Assembly: GCA_005883115.1 (NCBI GenBank)
Contig: VAZQ01000383.1
Coordinates: 8,290-15,083, forward strand
Source of the DNA: Alphaproteobacteria bacterium
Lineage (GTDB): Bacteria; Pseudomonadota; Alphaproteobacteria; Rhizobiales; Xanthobacteraceae
Reading direction: 5' to 3'
DNA: 6,794 nt
Positions 1 through 5,956 of the stretch are shown piece by piece; within the stretch, counting starts at the first letter, position 1; the number at the start of each line of letters is the position of its first letter. The position numbers were made by a program, and so were the translations under genes. The notes beneath the pieces were generated by a model, which saw nothing but the letters and a program-made list of their open reading frames with translations, was not told the origin of the DNA and ran no database searches.

Positions 1-337
1 AGAGGCTTGGATTGACCACGTAGGCGCTCGAGCACACGAGGAGGGTATATCCGTCGCCACCGGCGCGCGCCGCCGCCGCAATTGCGATATTGCCGCCGGC
101 GCCGCCGCGGTTCTCGACGATCACCGGCTTGCCCAGCGCCTCGCCGAGCGAGGTATTGATCAGCCGGGCCGCGATATCGGTTCCGCCGCCGGCGGGAAAG
201 CACACGATCATGGTGATTTGCCGCTCGGGATATTCCGCGCGTGCGCCGTCACATGTCGCACTCGCTGCGGCGGCCAGCACCATTGCCGCCGCTAGTGTTC
301 GTTGCAGGCACTGCGGGGCGCACGGCATGTTCGACAT
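1..337 (-). CDS. Bug/TctC-family periplasmic solute-binding receptor, N-terminal part (cut by the left edge)
   Basis: Reading the minus strand from ATG at 337 gives 112 residues without a stop before the window edge. Residues 1-34 look like a Sec signal peptide: an Arg (R13), a hydrophobic Ala/Leu/Val stretch (about 14-27) and an ARA cleavage site at 32-34. The mature start EYPERQITMIV, then CFPAGGGTDIAARLI (46-60), GKPVIVENRGGAGGNIAIAAAARA (69-92) and DGYTLLVCSSAYVVNPSL (95-112), is the classic opening of Bug receptors of tripartite tricarboxylate transporters. These bind carboxylates or other small organic molecules in the periplasm. GAGGA at 344-348 (read on the minus strand) sits 6 nt before the ATG and supports this start; M4 (328) is the alternative. 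About two thirds of a normal ~320-aa Bug protein lies off the left edge. Many Bug genes stand alone without TctA/TctB membrane genes, and their ligand cannot be predicted from sequence. A Cys (C46) replaces the Pro common in the IVPFPAGG loop. The gene is divergent from the GMC gene. Confidence 0.93.
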   Translation of the reverse strand, partial: MSNMPCAPQCLQRTLAAAMVLAAAASATCDGARAEYPERQITMIVCFPAGGGTDIAARLINTSLGEALGKPVIVENRGGAGGNIAIAAAARAGGDGYTLLVCSSAYVVNPSL

Positions 338-370
338 GGGGCTTTCCTCGCGGACGTGTTTTGTCCAATG

Positions 371-399
371 ATTATGGCAGCCCTTTCCACCGCCGTCAT
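371..399 (-). promoter_or_regulatory. Possible sigma-70-like promoter for the Bug receptor gene
   Basis: On the minus strand an ATGACG hexamer (394-399, four of six matches to TTGACA) is followed by exactly 17 bp and then CATAAT (371-376, five of six matches to TATAAT). A start point near 364 would give a leader of roughly 27 nt before the ATG at 337, with the GAGGA ribosome site inside it. Spacing and distance are right, but the -35 is weak and no experiment supports it. I found no equally good -10 for the divergent GMC gene; only a TTGACC hexamer at 411-416 stands out there. Confidence 0.35.
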
Positions 400-406
400 G
401 CGGCGG
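390..406. repeat. Inverted repeat in the divergent intergenic region (possible operator)
   Basis: CCGCCG (390-395) and CGGCGG (401-406) are perfect inverted 6-bp arms around the 5-nt centre TCATG. The repeat covers the proposed -35 hexamer of the Bug gene and lies 41 bp before the GMC start codon. A dimeric repressor site controlling both divergent genes would fit, and so would a small hairpin. In such GC-rich DNA a 6-bp palindrome also arises by chance, so this is tentative. Confidence 0.25.
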
Positions 407-446
407 GGTTTTGACCGCGCGCGCCGATCGCCACCTCGACAGATCA

Positions 447-2141
447 ATGAGCGACAGCTTCGATACCATCATCATCGGCGGCGGCGCGGCAGGCTGCGTC
501 CTGGCCAATCGGCTTTCGGCGCGATCGGGCGCGAGCGTGCTGCTGCTCGAAGCCGGCCTAGACACCCCGCCGGGCAAAGAGCCTCCCGACGTGCTCGATA
601 CCTACGCGACCTCTTACTACAACGACGCCTATTTCTGGCCCGGGCTCAAGGTGCATTGGCGCCGCAAGGACAATTCTCCGCCGATGAGCTTCCTGCAGGG
701 GCGCATCATGGGCGGCGGCTCCTCTGTCATGGGCATGGTCGCGTATCGGGGAACACCCGACGATTATGCCGAATGGGAAGCGCACGGCGCCACCGGCTGG
801 GGCTGGGCCGACGTGCTGCCTTACTACCGCAAGCTCGAGAATGACCTGGATTTTTCGAGTGAGCTGCACGGCCGCGATGGCCCGGTGCCGATCCGCCGCA
901 CCAAGACTGAAGACTGGGCGCCGCTGGCCAAGGCGGTGCATGCCTTCGCGCAAGAACGCCAGATCCCATTTATAGCGGACATGAATGCCGATTTTCGTGA
1001 TGGCTACGGCGCTGTGCCCATGAGCAACTGGCCGCACAAGCGCGCCTCGGCGGCGATCTGCTATCTCGACACGGCGGTGCGCGCGCGCCGCAATCTCATG
1101 ATCGTCAACGGCGCCACCGCGACCGGCTTCGTATTCGAGGACCGCCGTGTCACCGGCGTCAGGGTTCGCCTCGACGGACAGGAGAAAACATTGCGCGCGC
1201 GCGAGATCATCCTGGCTCTCGGCGGCCTGCATTCGCCGGCGTTTCTGATGCGCGCTGGGTTGGGGCCGGCGAGCCATCTGCGCGAGCTCGGCATCGAGGC
1301 GCGCGCAGATCTCCCTGGCATCGGCCAAAATCTCTCGAACCACGCCATTATATTCATCGGGCTACTGCAGCATCGCCATCACCGGCAGGCCGCCTCCGTG
1401 CGGCCGCATCCGATGACCGCATTGCGTTACTCCTCCGGCCTTCCCGGCGCGCCCGCGACCGACATGTACATCAACGTGCAGTGCAAGACTTCGTGGAGCG
1501 CGCTCGGTGCCCAAGTCGCCAACTTGGCGCCCACTCTGCTCAAGCCGATGGCGCGCGGCCGCGTGTCGCTCACGGCGGGCGATGCCGGCCGGCCCTGCGT
1601 CGAGTTTAACTTCCTTGGCCACGAGCTCGACCTGGCGCGCTTCAAGCAGGGCTTCCGCCGCGCGATCGACATTCTGTCACACGAGAAAGTACGGGCGATG
1701 AGCGGCGTGACTTTTCCGGTGAAGTTCGATGACCGCCTGCGGCGTCTCAACCGAATCACTGCGGCAAACCGGGTCAAGAGCACGCTCATCGCCGCGCTCA
1801 TCGATGTCGTGCCGCCGCTCGCCGGCCCGATCTTCTCGACCTTGGCGGATCGGCGCGTCGATCTCGCCGCGCTCATCGAGGACGATGCGGCACTTGCCGA
1901 GCACATTCGCCACAACGTCGCGGGCATGTTCCATCCCGTGGGCACCTGCCGCATGGGAGCCACGAACGACCGCAATGCGGTCGTCGATCCCGCAGGACGC
2001 GTGCACGGGATCGGTGGGCTGCGCGTTGTCGATGCTTCGATCATGCCGACGGTACCGCGCGGCAATACCAATATTCCGACCATCATGGTGGCGGAGAAAA
2101 TTTCCGCCGCCATATTGGACCAGGCGCGCGCGGCGGCATAA
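447..2141 (+). CDS. GMC-family FAD-dependent alcohol dehydrogenase (choline dehydrogenase-like), 564 aa
   Basis: Flavoprotein that oxidises a primary alcohol to an aldehyde; the substrate is unknown. The N-terminal Rossmann motif is IIIGGGAAGC (8-17; G11, G13, G16), with the ribose-binding acidic residue at LLLEAG (E35). The first GMC signature is GRIMGGGSSVMGMVAYRG from about residue 85. The second is GGLHSPAFLMRAGLGP. The C-terminus carries HPVGTCRMG with the catalytic His at 496 and GNTNIPTIMVAEK with the paired Asn at 540. The 44-residue His-Asn spacing equals that of choline oxidase (H466/N510). Length is normal for the family. There is no signal peptide, so it is probably cytoplasmic or membrane-associated. 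Met95 stands where most relatives have Asn (or His in aryl-alcohol oxidase), and no His is present for covalent FAD attachment. I chose ATG 447 because the FAD motif begins just after it; an in-frame TTG at 411 would only add 12 atypical residues. No clear Shine-Dalgarno precedes it. BetA itself is unlikely, since no betaine genes are adjacent. Confidence 0.93.
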   Translation: MSDSFDTIIIGGGAAGCVLANRLSARSGASVLLLEAGLDTPPGKEPPDVLDTYATSYYNDAYFWPGLKVHWRRKDNSPPMSFLQGRIMGGGSSVMGMVAYRGTPDDYAEWEAHGATGWGWADVLPYYRKLENDLDFSSELHGRDGPVPIRRTKTEDWAPLAKAVHAFAQERQIPFIADMNADFRDGYGAVPMSNWPHKRASAAICYLDTAVRARRNLMIVNGATATGFVFEDRRVTGVRVRLDGQEKTLRAREIILALGGLHSPAFLMRAGLGPASHLRELGIEARADLPGIGQNLSNHAIIFIGLLQHRHHRQAASVRPHPMTALRYSSGLPGAPATDMYINVQCKTSWSALGAQVANLAPTLLKPMARGRVSLTAGDAGRPCVEFNFLGHELDLARFKQGFRRAIDILSHEKVRAMSGVTFPVKFDDRLRRLNRITAANRVKSTLIAALIDVVPPLAGPIFSTLADRRVDLAALIEDDAALAEHIRHNVAGMFHPVGTCRMGATNDRNAVVDPAGRVHGIGGLRVVDASIMPTVPRGNTNIPTIMVAEKISAAILDQARAAA

Positions 2142-2168
2142 CTAAGGTCATCGAAGAGGCGGTGCAAC

Positions 2169-2176
2169 GGAGGAGG
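2169..2176 (+). promoter_or_regulatory. Strong Shine-Dalgarno fixing a TTG start
   Basis: GGAGGAGG lies 6 nt before the TTG at 2183-2185, ideal spacing, and is the strongest ribosome-binding site in the window. It argues that the small downstream frame is translated, and from TTG 2183 rather than from the in-frame GTG at 2162, which lies upstream of the site. Confidence 0.7.
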
Positions 2177-2182
2177 CCACCA

Positions 2183-2515
2183 TTGTCTGACTTCGAGCGA
2201 GACACACGGCAGGGCGAGGCAAGCAGAGCGACCGCGCACCTGCCCGGGCTAACCATCGAGATCGTTCATCGCCAGTCGCCCGCCGGAGACGGCGAACACA
2301 TCGCGGTCAATCTGCAGGCGGTGCCCTCGTTCGAGGCGTTCGGCCGTTATCTCGAGGCTGCTAACCCGTTTGCGTTTTGGGTGCAGGCCAGCCGCATGGT
2401 TTGGCTTCCTTGGCTCGAAGCCGCGCGCGTCGCCATGCTGCCGTTCGGCGGCGCGGCGTGGCTGCCGAAGGCCGGCTCGCAGGCGCCGCCACCGCAGGAG
2501 CCCCGTCGCGAGTAG
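2183..2515 (+). CDS. Small Trp-rich protein of unknown function, 110 aa
   Basis: I do not recognise a family. The frame starts at TTG 2183 with a near-consensus ribosome site and ends at TAG 2513-2515. The N-terminus (1-20) is charged and polar. Residues about 22-48 (LTIEIVHRQSPAGDGEHIAVNLQAVPS) look like two beta strands joined by a Gly/Asp turn. Residues about 50-95 (FEAFGRYLEAANPFAFWVQASRMVW and on to AWLP) are rich in Trp, Phe, Ala and Leu and would form amphipathic helices that could lie on a membrane, a lipid granule or a partner protein. The tail (96-110) is Pro-rich and charged. There is no signal peptide and no clear transmembrane span. It begins 41 bp after the GMC stop on the same strand, so co-transcription and a supporting role for that enzyme are plausible but inferred. 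A phasin-like surface protein is a loose alternative based only on composition. The opposite strand is also open across the region, so coding status rests mainly on the ribosome site and the protein-like composition. Confidence 0.68.
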   Translation: MSDFERDTRQGEASRATAHLPGLTIEIVHRQSPAGDGEHIAVNLQAVPSFEAFGRYLEAANPFAFWVQASRMVWLPWLEAARVAMLPFGGAAWLPKAGSQAPPPQEPRRE

Positions 2516-2533
2516 CCGCGCTGCCTCGCAACC

Positions 2534-4879
2534 CTATGCCGGCTGTGCGGCGGGGGCCGAGCGCGCGCGGCTGATCGCTTGCCACACCCGCAGCGGCGTT
2601 GCCGGCATCTCGATGCGATCGATCCCGAGCGGCGACAGCGCATCGATGACCGCATTGATCACCGTTGGCGGCGCGCCGATGGTGCCAGACTCGCCGATGC
2701 CCTTGACGCCGAGCGGATTTGTCTTGCACGGCACTTCCTCGAGCTCCGCCTCCACGTTCGGCATCGTATCGGCGCGCGGCATCCCGTAATCCATGAAACT
2801 GCCGGAGATGAGCTGACCGGATTGCCGATCGTAGACCTGGTGCTCCAGCAGCGCTTGCCCAAGCCCTTGCACCACGCCGCCCTGTATTTGGCCGCGTACG
2901 ATCAGCGGGTTGAGAACGCGGCCGAGGTCGTCAACGACGAAGTAGCGGTCAATGACCACCTCGCCCGTCTCCGGGTCCACCTCGAGCTCGCACGCGTGCG
3001 CGCCGTTGGGATGGCTCGGCGGGTTTGCGCTATAGCTGCCGCTCGCCTCGAGCCCGACGCCGAATTTGTCGGTGAGCGGCCCCATCGGCGCATAGGACGC
3101 CTTCGCGACGTCGGTGAGAGTGATCGCCTTATCGGTGCCGACGACGCGATACTGCCCGTCCTCGAACTCGAGATCGGCGGCGTCGGCCTCCATCATCGCG
3201 GCGGCGAGCTGCTTGCCTTTCGCTACGAGGGCATCACTCGCCACTTTGAGCGCATTGCCCCCGACCACGGCGCTGCGCGCGCCGTAAGTGCCGCGGCCGA
3301 TCGGTACTTGGGCGGTATCGCCCTGCACGTAGCGAATGTCTTGGAGCGGAACGCCGAGCCATTCATGCACGAGCTGTGCGAATACCGTGGCGTGTCCTTG
3401 GCCGTGTGAATGCGTCCCGCCCAAAATGGTGAGCGTTCCACCGGGATCGAAGCGCAGCTCCATGCGTTCGTTGAAGATGCCGCCGAACTCGATGTAGTAG
3501 CTCACTGCGCGGCCGCGCAGCTTTCCGGCGTTTTGCGAGGCTTTCTTGCGCGCCGCATAGCCGTTCCAGTCGCTGAGCTCGATGCATTTGTCCATGAGCC
3601 GCTGGAACTCGCCGCTGTCGTAATTCCATAACGTCGGCGTCGCATAGGGAAGCTTGTTCGGTGCAATGAGATTGCGTCGCCTGATCTCGGCGGGATCGAT
3701 CCCGATCACGCGTGCTGCGTGCTCTATGAGCCGCTCCATGAAATACGCCGCCTCGGGCCGTCCGGCGCCGCGGTAGGGTCCGGACTGGGAGGTATTGGTG
3801 AACAAGCCCTGCGAGAGGATGTGCATGGTCTGGAAGTCGTAGGCCTCAGGAATGAAGCGCACCGACATTGCTCCCGCCGCCAAACCCGCGCCGACGAAAT
3901 AGGCGCCGAGCTGGAACAGACATCTTGCCCGCAGCGCCAGAATTTTGCCGTGCTCGTCGAGCGCAAGCTCGCCGTAGTAGACCATCTCGCGGCCGCAATG
4001 GTCGGTGAGCATGCTCTCCGAGCGGCTCGCTACCCATTTGACAGGGCGCCGCAGGCGGCGCGCCGCCCACAAGACCAGCGCGTCATCGGGAAAGGGATTG
4101 CCTTTCAGCCCGAAGCCGCCGCCGACGTCCGGCGCAATGACGCGGATGCCATTCTCCGGCACATGAAAAATGTGCGACATCTCCATGCGCACGCCATGTG
4201 GATTCTGCGACGTGGTGTAGAGCGTGTAGGTCTCCTCGGCGGCGTTGTAGTCGCCGATGGCCGCCCGCGGCTCCATGGCGACCGGCGAAAGCCGGTTGTT
4301 CTCGAGCCGCAGCTCCACAACGTGCTTGGCCTTGGCGAAGGCGGCATCGGTCGCCTCCTTGTTGCCGAACATCAGCCGGAAGCCGACATTGCCTTGCGGG
4401 CAATCCTCCCAAACCTTGGGTGACCCATCTTTGGCGGCGTCTTCGAGATTGACCACCGCCGGGACCGGCTCGTAGTCCACCTCGACCATCTCGGCGGCAT
4501 CGCGCGCCTGGCTCAGCGTCTCCGCGACGACGAACGCGACGCGGTCGCCGACGAAGCGCACCTCGTCGGCAACGAGCACCGGCTGGAAGGTACGGTGACC
4601 CTTCGGCGCGCCGAAATCTTCGGGCATCAAATGCGCGGTAAAGCTGCCGAGCTTCTCGGCCAAGGCATCGGCGCCGGTGAGGACGCACAGCACCCCCGGC
4701 ACGGCCTTGGCCCTGGTGACGTCGACACGCTTGATGCGGGCATGCGCATGCGGGGAGAGCAGCGTGACTCCGTAGCATTGCCCGGGCAAGCTGATGTCGT
4801 CGACATAGCGTCCTTGCCCGGTGAGGAACCGCCTGTCTTCCACTCTGCGCACAGCTTGTCCGATGCCGAACTTGGCCAT
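2534..4879 (-). CDS. Xanthine dehydrogenase/CoxL-type molybdenum hydroxylase, molybdopterin-binding large subunit, 781 aa
   Basis: Catalytic large subunit of a Mo-MCD hydroxylase, which uses water to hydroxylate an aldehyde or N-heterocycle at the molybdenum centre. The opening MAKFGIGQAVRRVEDRRFLTGQGRYVDDI is typical, and an aldehyde oxidase a/b hammerhead domain spans roughly 20-140. Cofactor-binding segments include GGGFGLKG (253-260), GPYRGAGRPEA (367-377) and GTHSHGQGH (488-496). The catalytic Glu is E730 in GVKGIGESGTIGAPP. The active-site loop PYRGAGR (368-374) is the form II version (AYRGAGR): Gly371 replaces the copper-binding Cys of true aerobic CO dehydrogenase (AYxCSFR), so CO oxidation is unlikely. 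Length is full (usual 770-800) and no frameshift is seen. It has no signal peptide. The Ala/Pro tail RARSAPAAQPA is probably disordered. The start at 4879 matches the family N-terminus; only a weak AAGG lies 10 nt upstream. It follows livH-livM on the same strand after 123 bp. No FAD (CoxM) or [2Fe-2S] (CoxS) subunit gene is adjacent, though both are normally required. The true substrate is unknown. Confidence 0.94.
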   Translation of the reverse strand: MAKFGIGQAVRRVEDRRFLTGQGRYVDDISLPGQCYGVTLLSPHAHARIKRVDVTRAKAVPGVLCVLTGADALAEKLGSFTAHLMPEDFGAPKGHRTFQPVLVADEVRFVGDRVAFVVAETLSQARDAAEMVEVDYEPVPAVVNLEDAAKDGSPKVWEDCPQGNVGFRLMFGNKEATDAAFAKAKHVVELRLENNRLSPVAMEPRAAIGDYNAAEETYTLYTTSQNPHGVRMEMSHIFHVPENGIRVIAPDVGGGFGLKGNPFPDDALVLWAARRLRRPVKWVASRSESMLTDHCGREMVYYGELALDEHGKILALRARCLFQLGAYFVGAGLAAGAMSVRFIPEAYDFQTMHILSQGLFTNTSQSGPYRGAGRPEAAYFMERLIEHAARVIGIDPAEIRRRNLIAPNKLPYATPTLWNYDSGEFQRLMDKCIELSDWNGYAARKKASQNAGKLRGRAVSYYIEFGGIFNERMELRFDPGGTLTILGGTHSHGQGHATVFAQLVHEWLGVPLQDIRYVQGDTAQVPIGRGTYGARSAVVGGNALKVASDALVAKGKQLAAAMMEADAADLEFEDGQYRVVGTDKAITLTDVAKASYAPMGPLTDKFGVGLEASGSYSANPPSHPNGAHACELEVDPETGEVVIDRYFVVDDLGRVLNPLIVRGQIQGGVVQGLGQALLEHQVYDRQSGQLISGSFMDYGMPRADTMPNVEAELEEVPCKTNPLGVKGIGESGTIGAPPTVINAVIDALSPLGIDRIEMPATPLRVWQAISRARSAPAAQPA

Positions 4880-4933
4880 GTTCGCTTAGCCTTCTGTTCA
4901 CGATGCGATGGATTTCGGTCCGATGTTAGAGGA

Positions 4934-4960
4934 GACGCGCGCCTCATGCCAGCGCGCGCC
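4934..4960 (-). other. GC-rich hairpin in the livM-coxL intergenic gap
   Basis: In the transcript of the minus strand, GGCGCGCGC (4952-4960) can pair with GCGCGCGUC (4934-4942) as a 9-bp stem with one G-U pair, around the 9-nt loop UGGCAUGAG. It lies between the livM stop (5003) and the coxL start (4879). No U-tract follows (UCCUCUAAC), so it is not a standard intrinsic terminator. It could be a processing or stability element or a leaky attenuator that lowers coxL expression relative to the permeases. The rest of the 123-bp gap shows no convincing promoter. Alternating GC makes chance pairing likely. Confidence 0.3.
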
Positions 4961-5002
4961 AACACTCGGTGCGCTTCCTCTCCCCGTAAGGCCCGGAAAC
5001 GG

Positions 5003-5956
5003 CTATTGATTGAGCCAGCGCCGCATGAAGCCGAGCAGTCCCTGCGGCATGAAAATCACCATGGCGATGAAAATCACCCCCACGGGAATGAGATAGTACT
5101 CGGTGAAGAAGCGCGAGAAGGCTTCGCGCAGCAGCAGGAAGAAACCGGCGCCGACGATCGGTCCCACCAATGTGCCGATGCCGCCCATGACGTTGAAAAT
5201 GACTGTCTCGCCGGACACCAGAAAATAGACGAAATCCGGTGCGGCGAAGCGGTTCTGCAGCGCGTAGAGCACACCGGCAAGTCCTGCGAACAGGGCGGAG
5301 AGCATCACGGCCACGATCTTATAGCGCTCGACCGCATAGCCGATCGCGCGCGTGCGCGTCTCGTTCTCGCGGATCGATTGCAGCACCATGCCAAAGGGCG
5401 ACCGGGTGATCCGCCGCAGAATCAGATATGACGCGGTGACTACCGCGAGCACAAACCAGTGCAGCGTCTCGGGAGAGAACGGCACCGAGAAGAGCCCAGG
5501 AATCGCGAGTGGCGGCCGGCGGAAGCTCAATCCGTTTTCGCCGCCGGTCACCTCGGTCCAGGTGAAGATGATGACGTAGAAGATCTGTGAGAAGATCAGC
5601 GTGGTGATGGCGAAGTAAATGTCACGCAGTCGCGTGCTGAAATACGCCACGAACAAGCCCACCGCCGCCGAACCGATGAGCCCATATACGATCGCCAGCC
5701 ACAGATTGGGTGGTCTGACCATGAGCAGTGCCGCCGCCGCGCCGTACATGCCGAGACCGAAGAAGGCCGAATGCCCGAACGACACCATCCCGGTGTAACC
5801 GATAAGAATGTCGGAGGACATGGCCAGCAGTCCCCAGATCAGGATCTCGGTCACGAAGCGGCGCCAGAATTCCGACAGCACGAGCGGCGCCACGATCAAC
5901 AGCGCCAGAACGATCGAGAAGCCGGTCCAGTAGACCGTGGCGGAGCGTTTGCTCAT
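5003..5956 (-). CDS. livM: Branched-chain amino acid-type ABC transporter permease, LivM-like, 317 aa
   Basis: One of the two inner-membrane channel subunits of a HAAT/Liv-family importer. Hydrophobic segments lie at about 10-28, 35-52, 60-80, 85-106, 113-132, 165-182, 213-232, 250-277 and 287-306. Family marks are the SSDILIGYTGMVSFGHSAFFGLGMYG block (47-72), the ATPase-contact loop SPFGMVLQSIRENETRTRAIGY (186-207) and GGIGTLVGPIVGAGF (258-272). The start is ATG 5956, where MSKRSATVYW leads into the first membrane helix and the ATG overlaps the livH stop as ATGA, which implies translational coupling. The open frame extends further upstream to 6355, but that stretch is livH read out of frame. 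No clear Shine-Dalgarno is present, in line with coupling. LivM-family proteins also serve importers of urea, amides, aromatic acids and other small organics, so the ligand is open. The ATPases LivG/LivF and the binding protein LivK are not in the window. Confidence 0.95.
   Translation of the reverse strand: MSKRSATVYWTGFSIVLALLIVAPLVLSEFWRRFVTEILIWGLLAMSSDILIGYTGMVSFGHSAFFGLGMYGAAAALLMVRPPNLWLAIVYGLIGSAAVGLFVAYFSTRLRDIYFAITTLIFSQIFYVIIFTWTEVTGGENGLSFRRPPLAIPGLFSVPFSPETLHWFVLAVVTASYLILRRITRSPFGMVLQSIRENETRTRAIGYAVERYKIVAVMLSALFAGLAGVLYALQNRFAAPDFVYFLVSGETVIFNVMGGIGTLVGPIVGAGFFLLLREAFSRFFTEYYLIPVGVIFIAMVIFMPQGLLGFMRRWLNQ

Noticed and set aside
411..446. TTG at 411 as the GMC start.
   Set aside because: It adds 12 residues not seen before the FAD motif in this family; ATG at 447 places the GGGAAG motif at the usual distance from the N-terminus.
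90..844. Plus-strand open frames 90-371 and 302-844.
   Set aside because: The first is antisense to the Bug receptor, whose motifs are unmistakable on the minus strand. The second overlaps the GMC gene in another frame and is Arg-rich without a domain.
558..2239. Minus-strand open frames opposite the GMC gene (558-1343, 1427-2239).
   Set aside because: The plus-strand frame carries every GMC motif. The antisense translations are low-complexity Arg/Ala/Ser-rich and lack recognisable domains.
2579..4423. Long plus-strand open frames opposite the hydroxylase gene (2579-3409 and 3719-4423).
   Set aside because: They lie fully antisense to a motif-complete 781-aa enzyme, have Arg/His/Ala-rich composition typical of GC-rich shadow frames, and match no family I know.
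2534..4879. Annotation as aerobic carbon monoxide dehydrogenase (coxL).
   Set aside because: The active-site loop is PYRGAGR, the form II type, with Gly where the copper-binding Cys of true CO dehydrogenase should be, and no coxM/coxS genes are adjacent.
4595..5431. A 278-aa plus-strand open frame spanning the livM-coxL gap.
   Set aside because: It is antisense to the end of livM and the start of the hydroxylase gene. Its His/Glu/Arg-rich translation shows no domain, and the gap itself is too short to hold a gene.
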